A stretch of 43,447 bases of DNA from Saprospiraceae bacterium (GTDB taxonomy: Bacteria; Bacteroidota; Bacteroidia; Chitinophagales; Saprospiraceae): the NCBI GenBank assembly GCA_021739645.1, contig JAIPBL010000054.1, forward strand, positions 1-43,447, in the 5' to 3' direction. The notes beneath the pieces are model-generated. The model did not search any database and was not told the origin of the DNA. It saw nothing but the letters and a program-made list of their open reading frames with translations. Positions 36,821-43,447 of the stretch are shown here, piece by piece; position 1 is the stretch's first letter, and each line of letters begins with the position of its first letter. The position numbers and the translations under genes are program-made.

Positions 36821-37699
36821 ATGACCTTTCCTGAAAGCAACGACCGACGAAAAAAAATAGGACAAGCAGTGATGTTTGGTCTTTCAAAAGGCATCAGCTA
36901 CGGCATAGTGGCCCTGTTGTTTTTGATACTTTTTTTCATCATCAAACAAGGGATTGGCGTAATCAGCTGGGAATTTCTGACTGCCATGCCAACAGATGGC
37001 ATGACGAAAGGCGGCATTTTCCCAGCCATCATCGGTACACTGTATTTGGTTGGGGGCAGCATGTTGTTTGCGTTCCCGGTGGGAGTTATGGCTGGAATTT
37101 ATGTGCATGAATATGCGGTGTCAGGCCCAATGAAGCGCTTTGTGAACATGATGACGAACAATTTGGCGGGCGTACCCAGCATCATTTTTGGTCTTTTTGG
37201 CATGGCGCTATTTGTGAACCAAATGGGCTTCGGGGCGAGCATCCTCGCTGGCTCGCTGACACTTGGGCTGTTGGCGTTGCCCATCGTCATCCGCACCACG
37301 GAGGAGTCACTCAAGTCCGTGGATGACACCTTCCGGCAAGCCAGTTATGCACTCGGTGGCTCCAAACTCTACACCATCCGAAAGGTAGTGCTGCCCATAG
37401 CCCTCCCGAATATCCTGACTGGCCTCATTCTCGCAGTTGGGCGGGTATCGGGCGAGACGGCGCCTATACTTTTTACCGTGGCTGCCTATTTTTTACCCAG
37501 ATTACCCAATAGCATCATGGACCAGTGCATGGCGCTGCCGTACCACCTGTATGTGATTTCGACCAGCGGCACCCAGATTGAAGCAAGCCGTCCAATAGCT
37601 TACGGAACGGCCTTTGTGCTGGTAGCTATCGTATTGATCGTCAATATTCTAGCGGCTTTGCTCCGCAATTATTTTGGAAAAAAAGTGAAGATGAATTGA
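36821..37699 (+). CDS. pstA: Phosphate ABC transporter permease PstA
   Basis: A 292-aa inner-membrane protein with about six TM segments. It has GIFPAIIGTLYLVGGSMLFAFPVGVMAGIY, NNLAGVPSIIFGLFGMALF and the ABC-contact loop RQASYALGGSKLYTIRKVVLP (quoted in parts). The usual C-terminal pattern with LIVNILAALLRNYFGKK is present. It is the partner of PstC. Confidence 0.96.
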   Translation: MTFPESNDRRKKIGQAVMFGLSKGISYGIVALLFLILFFIIKQGIGVISWEFLTAMPTDGMTKGGIFPAIIGTLYLVGGSMLFAFPVGVMAGIYVHEYAVSGPMKRFVNMMTNNLAGVPSIIFGLFGMALFVNQMGFGASILAGSLTLGLLALPIVIRTTEESLKSVDDTFRQASYALGGSKLYTIRKVVLPIALPNILTGLILAVGRVSGETAPILFTVAAYFLPRLPNSIMDQCMALPYHLYVISTSGTQIEASRPIAYGTAFVLVAIVLIVNILAALLRNYFGKKVKMN

Positions 37700-37708
37700 T
37701 GATTTTGG

Positions 37709-37772
37709 ATTTACGATTTACGATTTACGATTGGACAGCAGTTCCGCCAATCGTAAATCGTAAATCGTAAAT
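37709..37772. repeat. Perfect 26-bp hairpin of ATTTACG words between pstA and pstB
   Basis: ATTTACGATTTACG... (37709-37734) pairs perfectly with its complement at 37747-37772 around a 12-nt loop. The arm consists of three and a half copies of a 7-bp word, with an extra copy after the right arm. Located inside the pst operon, it may limit or protect parts of the mRNA. Confidence 0.85.
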
Positions 37773-37786
37773 CGTAAATTCAAGAC

Positions 37787-38545
37787 ATGTCAAACAAAAT
37801 AGAAACTATAGACGTCAACCTGCACTACGGGGATTTTCATGCGCTGAAGGATATTTCTTTGGGCATCCCGGAGAATTCGGTGACGGCACTGATTGGGCCT
37901 TCCGGCTGTGGAAAGTCCACCTACCTGCGGCTGTTCAACCGGATGAACGACCTCATTCCAGAAACCCGTATTACCGGAAAGGTGCTGCTGGATGGGGAAA
38001 ACATTTACAAGATAAAAGCCAATAAGATTGATGCCCTGCGGCGCAATGTCGGCATGGTTTTTCAGAAGCCGAATCCGTTTCCAAAGAGCATTTTTGAAAA
38101 TGTGGCCTACGGCCTGCGGGTGAACGGCATCACGGACAAGTCGTTTATTGAAGGGCAAGTAGAGAAGACGCTGCACCAGGCAGCACTTTGGGATGAGGTG
38201 AAGGACAAACTGAAAAAATCAGCCTTCGAGCTATCTGGCGGGCAGCAGCAACGGCTTTGCATCGCAAGGGCACTGGCCATCGAGCCTTCGATTATCCTGA
38301 TGGATGAGCCTGCCTCGGCACTTGACCCCATCTCGACAGGAAAAATCGAGGACCTGATTTTCGAGTTGAAAGCACAGTACACCATTGTCATCGTGACCCA
38401 CAACATGCAACAAGCTGGCCGTGTGAGCGATTACACAGGTTTTTTCTACCTTGGTAGCCTGATTGAATTTGGCAAGACAAGGAAGATTTTCACCAATCCA
38501 TCTAAACAGGAAACGGAAAATTATATTTCTGGCAGGTTTGGATAA
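37787..38545 (+). CDS. pstB: Phosphate ABC transporter ATP-binding protein PstB
   Basis: A 252-aa ATPase. Walker [10 protein letters not shown] is at 37-45, the Q-loop is VFQKPNPFP, the signature is LSGGQQQR, Walker B is [13 protein letters not shown] and the switch histidine is in [10 protein letters not shown]. All catalytic features are intact. It energises PstCA. The next gene, phoU, follows after 46 bp. Confidence 0.98.
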   Translation: MSNKIETIDVNLHYGDFHALKDISLGIPENSVTALIGPSGCGKSTYLRLFNRMNDLIPETRITGKVLLDGENIYKIKANKIDALRRNVGMVFQKPNPFPKSIFENVAYGLRVNGITDKSFIEGQVEKTLHQAALWDEVKDKLKKSAFELSGGQQQRLCIARALAIEPSIILMDEPASALDPISTGKIEDLIFELKAQYTIVIVTHNMQQAGRVSDYTGFFYLGSLIEFGKTRKIFTNPSKQETENYISGRFG

Positions 38546-38591
38546 TGCTCCACTCCCATCATTTTACCATTCATCTTTTATCATTCATAAA

Positions 38592-39272
38592 ATGACACAT
38601 CTCGATTCCGAACTCACCATGCTCAAAGCCGACATCATTGACATGTGGCGGCTGGTACTCAACCAAATGGAAAAAGGCAGGGATGCCCTCACCAATTTCG
38701 ACCGTGACCTCGCTGAGGAAGTAGTGGAAAACGAAAAACGGGTCAACTCCTATGAGCTGAAAATTGACAAGGATTGCGAGAACATCTTCGCACTGTTCCA
38801 ACCAGTAGCTACTGACCTAAGGCTGGTGCTGGCTGCCCTGAAAATAGGCAACAACCTGGAGCGCATCGGCGATATCGCCGCCAGTGTGGCCGACTTCGTG
38901 TTGGATGCTGATACGGACTTCAACAAGGACATTCTGGAGCATACCAAAATTCTGGAGATGTACGCCGTGGCCAACGAGATGATGGCCGATACGCTGGAGG
39001 CTTTTGACCAGGAAGACACCCGGCTCGCCCGCACCATTTTCAAGCGGGACAAAATCCTGGACAAAATTGACGAAGCAGCCCTGGACCGGGTGGAGGAGAG
39101 CATCAAAAACTACCCTGACCAAGTGCGCAACTGCCTGCTGGTGCTTTCAATGATTCGAAAACTGGAACGGGTAGGCGACCAATCGAAAAACATTGCAGAG
39201 GAAATCATCTTCTACTTTGAAGCGAAAGTGCTGAAGCACAAAAAGAAAAAGAAGAAGGAAGGGGATGAATAA
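38592..39272 (+). CDS. phoU: Phosphate transport system regulator PhoU
   Basis: A 226-aa helical protein. The start at 38592 (MTHLDSELTMLKADIIDMW) is chosen; a longer frame overlapping pstB is unlikely. Two three-helix bundles carry the metal-site segments ALKIGNNLERIGDIAA and VLSMIRKLERVGDQSKNIAEE. PhoU links Pst activity to the PhoR/PhoB-type regulators. The C-terminus is a poly-lysine tail (KHKKKKKKEGDE), somewhat unusual. Confidence 0.96.
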   Translation: MTHLDSELTMLKADIIDMWRLVLNQMEKGRDALTNFDRDLAEEVVENEKRVNSYELKIDKDCENIFALFQPVATDLRLVLAALKIGNNLERIGDIAASVADFVLDADTDFNKDILEHTKILEMYAVANEMMADTLEAFDQEDTRLARTIFKRDKILDKIDEAALDRVEESIKNYPDQVRNCLLVLSMIRKLERVGDQSKNIAEEIIFYFEAKVLKHKKKKKKEGDE

Positions 39273-39323
39273 GAGGGGTGAGGTTTGAGGTATGGGGGAT
39301 GAACCTAGGTCAGGTTTTTGACT

Positions 39324-39331
39324 TAGCTTTG
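39324..39331 (+). promoter_or_regulatory. Candidate -7 box TAGCTTTG of the TolC-family gene
   Basis: TAGCTTTG matches TAnnTTTG and lies 21 bp before the ATG at 39353. No TTTG is at the usual -33 distance; one at 39317-39320 is too close. Confidence 0.3.
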
Positions 39332-39352
39332 GGGCAAATTTAATGGCTCGTT

Positions 39353-40669
39353 ATGCGTAAACTCACTTCCATTCTTTTCGCACTTACCATAGGCGTTTCG
39401 CCTATTTTTTCTCAACAAATACTGACATTGGAAGAAGTCGTTGGTGCTGCATTAGCGCAGAACTACAGCATCCTTTTGGCCAAAAACGAGGCAGCGATAA
39501 CGGCGCTCGATGCCACTTACGTGAACTGGGCATTGGCACCCCGGCTGAATGCAACGCTCGGTACGATATGGAACAACAACGACCAGCGGCAGGAGTTTTC
39601 GGACGGCACGGTGCGGGAGCGGAACAACGTGGCCTCCAACAACCTGAACGCCTCCGTTGGGTTGAACTGGACGCTTTTTGACGGGATGAAAATGTTCGTT
39701 GCAAAGGACAAAACGCTCGAAATTGCCCGCACGGGCGAGCTGGTGGTGAAGGAGCAAGTGGTGAACACGGTGGCGGAAGTGCGCAATATTTACTACAACA
39801 TCGTGCGGCAGAAGCAGCAGTTGAAAGCCATTGAGGAACAGATGTCGGTGAGCGAGGAGCGGGTCAAAGTTGCGGAGCGAAAACTCTCCACAGGCCTGGG
39901 CAGCAAGCCGGAATTGCTGCAAGCAAAAGTGGACCTGAATGCCCAAAAAGCCCGACAACTACAGCAAAGGACACTGATTACGCAGCTAAAAGAACTGCTC
40001 AATCAACAGGCCGGGATGCAGTTGCCACTGGCCTTCGATGTGACGGATGATATCCCGTTTGATACCAGCCTGAATTTTGCGGAAATTGAGCGGAACATTC
40101 CCAGTACCAACCCCTCGCTCTTGCTCGCTGGCCGGAATATCGGCATCGCCCGTTTGACCCTGAAGGAACACGAAGCCAGCCGCTACCCTACCCTCAGTTT
40201 CAACTCCGCCTACAACCTCAGCCGCCTTGACAACCAGACCGTCGTAAACCCGTTCCAGCCGCTCATCAGCAGTTCCAACGGTTTCAATTTCGGCCTGACA
40301 GCCAATATTCCCATCCTCAACAACCGCCTCGTGCACCGCAATATTGAGCAGTCCAAACTGGCCATCAACGGGCTGGAAATTGGCCTCGCCAACCAGCAAA
40401 CGGCCATCAGCACCAGCTTGCGCAATGCTTTTCGGGACTACGAGTATCAGATGCAGGCGCTGAATTTGGAGGAAGAAAACATCGAACTGGCCAAGGAAAA
40501 CGTGGCCATCGCACTGGAGCGGTTCAAACAGGGCGTGAGCACCTATCTCGAATTGCGGGAGGCGCAAAAAAGCCTCGAAGATGCCTATGACCGCCTCATC
40601 GCTGCAAGGTACAATGCCAAGGTGGCAGAGACCGAGGTGTTGAGGCTGAAAGGGGATTTGGTGCGGTGA
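39353..40669 (+). CDS. TolC-family outer-membrane efflux protein
   Basis: A 438-aa protein with a signal peptide (MRKLTSILFALTIGVSPIFSQ) and two TolC repeats of long coiled helices, e.g. LTLEEVVGAALAQNYSILLA and FGLTANIPILNNRLVHRNIEQ (quoted in parts). The C-terminal signature GVSTYLELREAQKSLEDAYDRLI is typical. It would form the outer-membrane part of a tripartite efflux or secretion system, but no adaptor or pump genes are next to it. It converges with the DGR template repeat. Confidence 0.94.
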   Translation: MRKLTSILFALTIGVSPIFSQQILTLEEVVGAALAQNYSILLAKNEAAITALDATYVNWALAPRLNATLGTIWNNNDQRQEFSDGTVRERNNVASNNLNASVGLNWTLFDGMKMFVAKDKTLEIARTGELVVKEQVVNTVAEVRNIYYNIVRQKQQLKAIEEQMSVSEERVKVAERKLSTGLGSKPELLQAKVDLNAQKARQLQQRTLITQLKELLNQQAGMQLPLAFDVTDDIPFDTSLNFAEIERNIPSTNPSLLLAGRNIGIARLTLKEHEASRYPTLSFNSAYNLSRLDNQTVVNPFQPLISSSNGFNFGLTANIPILNNRLVHRNIEQSKLAINGLEIGLANQQTAISTSLRNAFRDYEYQMQALNLEEENIELAKENVAIALERFKQGVSTYLELREAQKSLEDAYDRLIAARYNAKVAETEVLRLKGDLVR

Positions 40670-40849
40670 TTTTGGCATCCTTCGGGAAAGAAAAGGGATT
40701 GGGATTGTTTCATGAAAAAGGAGCCGCTTTCCCTTGTCGGTACTTGCCGCTCCCTTTGCCGATGTATTTGCCCCGACCAGCGCCGGGGGCAGGATAAACC
40801 TCGTACTTACGCTATCCGCACACTCGCAACGCCCGTTCTTCAAGCGCCT

Positions 40850-41000
40850 TGACTCCGGCGAAAGGAAAGCTCCCCGCAAGTACCGGGCAAGCCGGAAACC
40901 GATATTGTTGTTTCGGTCGGAAGCATTGTTTCTGTTACGGTTCGCAGCCCGGCAGTTCTCAGGATTGTTGTTCCAGGACCCGCCACGAACCACCCGGCGA
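40850..41000 (-). other. DGR template repeat (TR)
   Basis: Read on the minus strand, the sequence encodes RGGSWNNNPENCRAANRN followed by RNNASDRNNNIGFRLAR. This is the C-terminal end of an FGE/sulfatase-type C-lectin fold as found in DGR variable proteins. Eleven Asn codons (AAC or AAT) concentrate adenines at surface positions, as expected for adenine-directed mutagenesis. Its 5' part overlaps the last codons of the RT gene in another frame. Boundaries are approximate because no VR copy is in the window to align. Confidence 0.85.
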
Positions 41001-42068
41001 GCGGTGCAGGTTTACCCCATGCGCCCAAAGGTAGCGCACCACTTGCATTTCCAATCGTTGGCTTTGCCCGAAGCGCACATGACCCAGCCAACTGTTCAGC
41101 CTACATTCCAGCTTGTCGGGCTGCAACTGCCGCAACTGCCGTTCCTCCATGCTCTTTCGCAGCCTTCGCTTGTAGCGTTTCACGTGCTGTTTTTTTGCCA
41201 CCCGGTGGTATGGGTAAACCCGGAAGCCCAAAAATGGAACACCGCCCACCGTCGAATGGACTTGCGTTTTGTCGGGATGGTAAATCAGGCGGAGCGTAGC
41301 CAAGAAATGTTTTACTAAAACCTTTAACTGATGTAATTTCTGTTTGTCATTTGAAAACAGCACGAAGTCGTCCACATACCGGACATAACCTTTCACCCCG
41401 AGTTCGTCCTTGATGTAATGGTCAAAACCATTCAGGTAAACATTCGCCCAAAACTGGCTGGTCAGGTTGCCGATGGGCAGCCCCCCCCGCCTTTTTGATG
41501 GCTCGGAGAAATCGTCGCCGGGAAACCAGACGTCGTGCTCCTCTTGCGGGTTGGAGTTGTCAATGATGAGGTCAACAAGCCACAACGTGTCCTTGCAGCA
41601 GATTTTCCGGCGGATTTCCCGCTTCAGTATTTCGTGGTCAACGCTGGGGAAGAACTTGCGGATGTCGCACTTCAGCACGTACTTGTTTTGCTTCGCAAAC
41701 GCCTGGTATCGCTCGATGGCTTTATGGCTGCCCTTGCCCTGGCGGTTGGCGTAGCTGTCGTGGATAAAGGTTTTTTCGAAAATAGGCTCGATGACGTTGC
41801 ACAGCGCATGGTGTACCACCCGGTCACGGTAGGGTGCTGCACTTATCATGCGCAGTTTTGGGTCGTGAATGAAAAAGGTTCGATAAACGCCAGGGCGGTA
41901 TGTTTTTGCCTGCAGTTCCTGTTGTAATTGAAGCAGCTCATTTTCTAAGCGAAAATGGAAATTCACGGCGTCTTGTTTCCACGCCTTGCCCTTTCGGGTT
42001 TTCTTTGCAGCCAGCAGCAGGTTGTCCCAACTGCCTATTTTTTCAAAAAGATGGTTGAATGTTTTCAT
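40959..42068 (-). CDS. Diversity-generating retroelement reverse transcriptase
   Basis: A 369-aa RT. I start it at the ATG at 42068 (MKTFNHLFEKIGSWDNLLLA); the frame upstream only translates REP repeats. RT motifs: catalytic Asp135 in LKCDIRKFFPSVD, IGNLTSQ at 199-205 (the IGxxxSQ form typical of DGR enzymes, not the QGxxxSP of others), and the YVDD box at 231-234. The thumb region follows with FLGFRVYPYHRV. There is no maturase or endonuclease domain. The stop codon lies inside the template repeat. It would copy TR RNA with adenine errors into a variable gene. Confidence 0.95.
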   Translation of the reverse strand: MKTFNHLFEKIGSWDNLLLAAKKTRKGKAWKQDAVNFHFRLENELLQLQQELQAKTYRPGVYRTFFIHDPKLRMISAAPYRDRVVHHALCNVIEPIFEKTFIHDSYANRQGKGSHKAIERYQAFAKQNKYVLKCDIRKFFPSVDHEILKREIRRKICCKDTLWLVDLIIDNSNPQEEHDVWFPGDDFSEPSKRRGGLPIGNLTSQFWANVYLNGFDHYIKDELGVKGYVRYVDDFVLFSNDKQKLHQLKVLVKHFLATLRLIYHPDKTQVHSTVGGVPFLGFRVYPYHRVAKKQHVKRYKRRLRKSMEERQLRQLQPDKLECRLNSWLGHVRFGQSQRLEMQVVRYLWAHGVNLHRSPGGSWRVLEQQS

Positions 42069-42071
42069 AAC

Positions 42072-42216
42072 GTACCGCCGAACCCCAGTTCGGCGGCGAG
42101 GAAAAGCTGTTGCATTGGCCACCGAACTGGGGTTCGGCGATACGCCACAACTTACCGCCGAACCCCAGTTCGGCGGTGAAAAACAACCCACACGCCGAAC
42201 TGGGGTTCGGCGCTAC
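42072..42216. repeat. Four REP palindromes between RT and avd
   Basis: Two units read CCGCCGAA-CCCCAG-TTCGGCGG (42075-42096 and 42155-42176); two are in reverse sense (42122-42137, shortened, and 42193-42212). The orientations alternate. Most units are preceded, in their own sense, by GTAC or GTAG, the tetranucleotide that RAYT enzymes recognise. The outer units end 6-7 nt from the RT and avd start codons. Confidence 0.95.
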
Positions 42217-42219
42217 AGT

Positions 42220-42555
42220 ATGCAAAACGTAATTCTCAAAGCCTACGAGTTGCTCAAAATCCTTTTGCCCATACTCAAGGATTTTCCTCGTGACCAAAAA
42301 TTCTTGCTCGGCGACCGCATCCAAAACTTCGCCTCCGAAGTAATGGAACTGCTCGTCGAAGCCTACTACCTCCCGCCCGGTGAACAGAAAAAAGGCAACT
42401 TACGACAGGTGAACATCAAGCTCGAAACACTGCGCTACTACGTGCGCCTTTGCTACGAGCAGGGCTATTATTCTTCCCTGAAAATGAAGGACCTCAACGA
42501 GCGTATCAACGAGGTTGGGCGCATGACGGGCGGGTGGCTGAAAGCCCTCAAGTAG
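42220..42555 (+). CDS. avd: DGR accessory variability determinant (Avd), four-helix bundle
   Basis: A 111-aa protein starting MQNVILKAYELLKILLPILK. The pattern of four amphipathic helices, with ILKDFPRDQKFLLGDRIQ, VMELLVEAYY and NIKLETLRYYVRLCYE, is that of Avd, which pentamerises, binds the RT and TR RNA and is needed for mutagenic homing. A general S23-type four-helix protein is the alternative, but proximity to the DGR RT favours Avd. It is on the strand opposite to the RT. REPs flank both ends, and its TAG stop is within a REP GTAG. Confidence 0.9.
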   Translation: MQNVILKAYELLKILLPILKDFPRDQKFLLGDRIQNFASEVMELLVEAYYLPPGEQKKGNLRQVNIKLETLRYYVRLCYEQGYYSSLKMKDLNERINEVGRMTGGWLKALK

Positions 42556-42654
42556 CGCCGAACGTAACGCCGAACCCCAGTTCGGCGGGGTGCAAAATGA
42601 CCGCCGAACTGGGCGGCGCTACAACCCAAACGCCGAACTGGGGTTCGGCGCTAC
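42552..42654. repeat. REP cluster between avd and the RAYT gene
   Basis: A truncated unit (GTAGCGCCGAAC, 42552-42563), a full unit (42568-42587), a degenerate reverse unit lacking part of the loop (42601-42622) and a full reverse unit (42631-42654). The last one, with its flank (42621-42655), repeats the sequence 42183-42217 upstream of avd with one mismatch. The first full unit and its flank match the array at 43355-43397. Confidence 0.95.
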
Positions 42655-43326
42655 AAGGCCAGGCTGACAAAAAGTGAACGGATAGCGCTCCCATGTTTCC
42701 ACCAAACCCGCCTTGACTGGGTTGTTCAAGATATACCACAGGATACGGTCAAACTCGCCATCCCGTACCAAGTGGTCGTAACTTTCATCTTCCCAAAACT
42801 TCCCATGCCTCCCCAGCATCTGGTTGATTTTCCTACCCGAATATTTTTTCATGTCCTGCAATACTTTCCACAAAATAGGAGCGTCAGGGTTTGGTTTCAT
42901 GAGCAAATGCACATGGTTTGACATGATGCATACGGCGTACAGGTCGAAGTATCTTTCGGCATAATGCCGAATGTTCTCCATTTCGAACTGGGCAATATCA
43001 GCCGCTTTCAACCAGTGTGGCTCGTTGAGTATCCGGCTGTCCAGAAAGTCATCGAATTTTTTGAAATTGCGTTTCTGCTCCTCGTACTGCTTTTTTTCCA
43101 ACACAGCGTTCAAGGTAGCTTTCACATCTTGGGTAAGCTCTCCCTTGAAGGTGGCCAAAGAAATGGCATGTTCCGTATCCAGTCTTCGCAATGCTGATTG
43201 ATATTCCGCTTTGAGTACCTCGATAACGGGTTTGGGTATGGAACCGTATAAGCGGTAGGTTATAAAAAAAGTACCTTCCGGGGGCTGCCAGTGGGGTAGG
43301 TTTCCACGATAAAAGAAGTCTTTCAT
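42619..43326 (-). CDS. REP-associated tyrosine transposase (RAYT)
   Basis: A 235-aa Y1 single-strand transposase of the IS200-like superfamily. The N-terminus MKDFFYRGNLPHWQPPEGTF is typical of RAYTs. The HUH motif is HVH (138-140, in SNHVHLLM), the catalytic tyrosine is probably Tyr183 in WEDESYDHLVRD, and NPVKAGLV (202-209) is conserved. The frame runs into a REP: the last 12 residues come from the repeat, and the TAG stop is its GTAG. RAYTs cut and join REP hairpins. REP arrays on both sides form a complete REP/RAYT unit. Confidence 0.94.
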   Translation of the reverse strand: MKDFFYRGNLPHWQPPEGTFFITYRLYGSIPKPVIEVLKAEYQSALRRLDTEHAISLATFKGELTQDVKATLNAVLEKKQYEEQKRNFKKFDDFLDSRILNEPHWLKAADIAQFEMENIRHYAERYFDLYAVCIMSNHVHLLMKPNPDAPILWKVLQDMKKYSGRKINQMLGRHGKFWEDESYDHLVRDGEFDRILWYILNNPVKAGLVETWERYPFTFCQPGLVAPNPSSAFGL

Positions 43327-43337
43327 AGTATGTTTTT

Positions 43338-43447
43338 GTACCGCCGAACTGTACCGCCGAACCCCAGTTCGGCGGGGTGCAAAACGACCGCCGGACTGTA
43401 CCGCCGAACCCCAGTTCGGCGGGGTGCAAAACGACCGCCGGACTGTA
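43338..43447. repeat. Tandem 47-bp REP array upstream of RAYT
   Basis: Units starting GTACCGCCGAACCCCAGTT at 43351 and 43398 (and the beginning of a third at 43445) have a 47-bp period, with the constant spacer GGTGCAAAACGACCGCCGGACT shown in key parts only. A half unit at 43338-43350 comes first. The array continues past the window end. Confidence 0.95.

Noticed and set aside
39986-40993. A 335-codon minus-strand frame that starts in the template repeat and runs antisense to the TolC-family gene
   Set aside because: Only the first 35 or so codons have meaning (TR-encoded FGE-like end). The rest is antisense to a well-supported TolC gene and shows no domain. I treat the coding look as a consequence of the TR.
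40959-42068. Group II intron or retron reverse transcriptase
   Set aside because: No maturase X or endonuclease domain, no intron RNA domains and no retron-type msr/msd. The IGxxxSQ motif, avd and TR favour a DGR.
42069-42191. N-terminal extension of the RT by 41 codons
   Set aside because: The extension is a translation of REP palindromes and repeats the same peptide pattern; the ATG at 42068 gives the normal RT start.
43338-43447. Tandem 47-bp repeats as a CRISPR array
   Set aside because: Spacers between the palindromes are identical, the units carry REP hairpins, and no cas gene is present.

Overview
This 43.4-kb window comes from a member of the Bacteroidota. The evidence is the complete str-S10-spc-alpha ribosomal superoperon with Bacteroidota-like proteins, promoter -7 boxes of the TAnnTTTG type, almost no Shine-Dalgarno sequences, lipoproteins with short lipoboxes, and the FGE/sulfatase type of diversity-generating retroelement (DGR) template. 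An affiliation near the Saprospiria is possible, but I cannot prove it from sequence alone.

Region 1 (1-19.9 kb, all minus strand) reads rpsL-rpsG-fusA-rpsJ-rplC-rplD-rplW-rplB-rpsS-rplV-rpsC-rplP-rpmC-rpsQ-rplN-rplX-rplE-rpsN-rpsH-rplF-rplR-rpsE-rpmD-rplO-secY-map-infA-rpmJ-rpsM-rpsK-rpsD-rpoA-rplQ (cut by the window start). Two intrinsic-terminator-like hairpins interrupt it, after fusA and between secY and map. A promoter-like sequence overlaps the first of them.

Region 2 (20-28 kb) is a mixed housekeeping and envelope block: a lipoprotein amidohydrolase, RluF, a small lipoprotein, a threonine dehydratase/serine racemase-like enzyme, an OmpA-like lipoprotein, a TauE/SafE permease and a porin. 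A non-coding stretch follows that holds two nested inverted-repeat elements.

Region 3 (28-39.3 kb) concerns anion uptake. A beta-carbonic anhydrase and a SulP transporter form a probable bicarbonate module. Next comes a two-component system that is divergent from a phosphate-porin-pstS-pstC-pstA-pstB-phoU cluster. PstC carries an unusual inserted fragment that resembles PstS. A TolC-family protein follows at 39.4-40.7 kb.

Region 4 (40.7-43.4 kb) is the most interesting part. It is a DGR made of a reverse transcriptase (minus strand), a template repeat rich in AAY codons that overlaps the 3' end of the RT gene, and an avd gene in the opposite orientation. No variable protein is in the window, so the target must lie elsewhere. 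The RT-avd junction and the avd flanks are packed with REP palindromes, each marked by a GTAG/GTAC tetranucleotide, and a REP-associated Y1 transposase (RAYT) with its own REP array lies next to avd. REPs sit a few bases upstream of the RT, avd and RAYT start codons, and the TAG stops of avd and RAYT lie inside REP GTAG tetranucleotides. A REP/RAYT element therefore appears to have reshaped, and perhaps mobilised, a DGR accessory cassette.

Many intergenic gaps also contain inverted arrays of 7-10-bp words, with a different word in most gaps, that fold into long hairpins.
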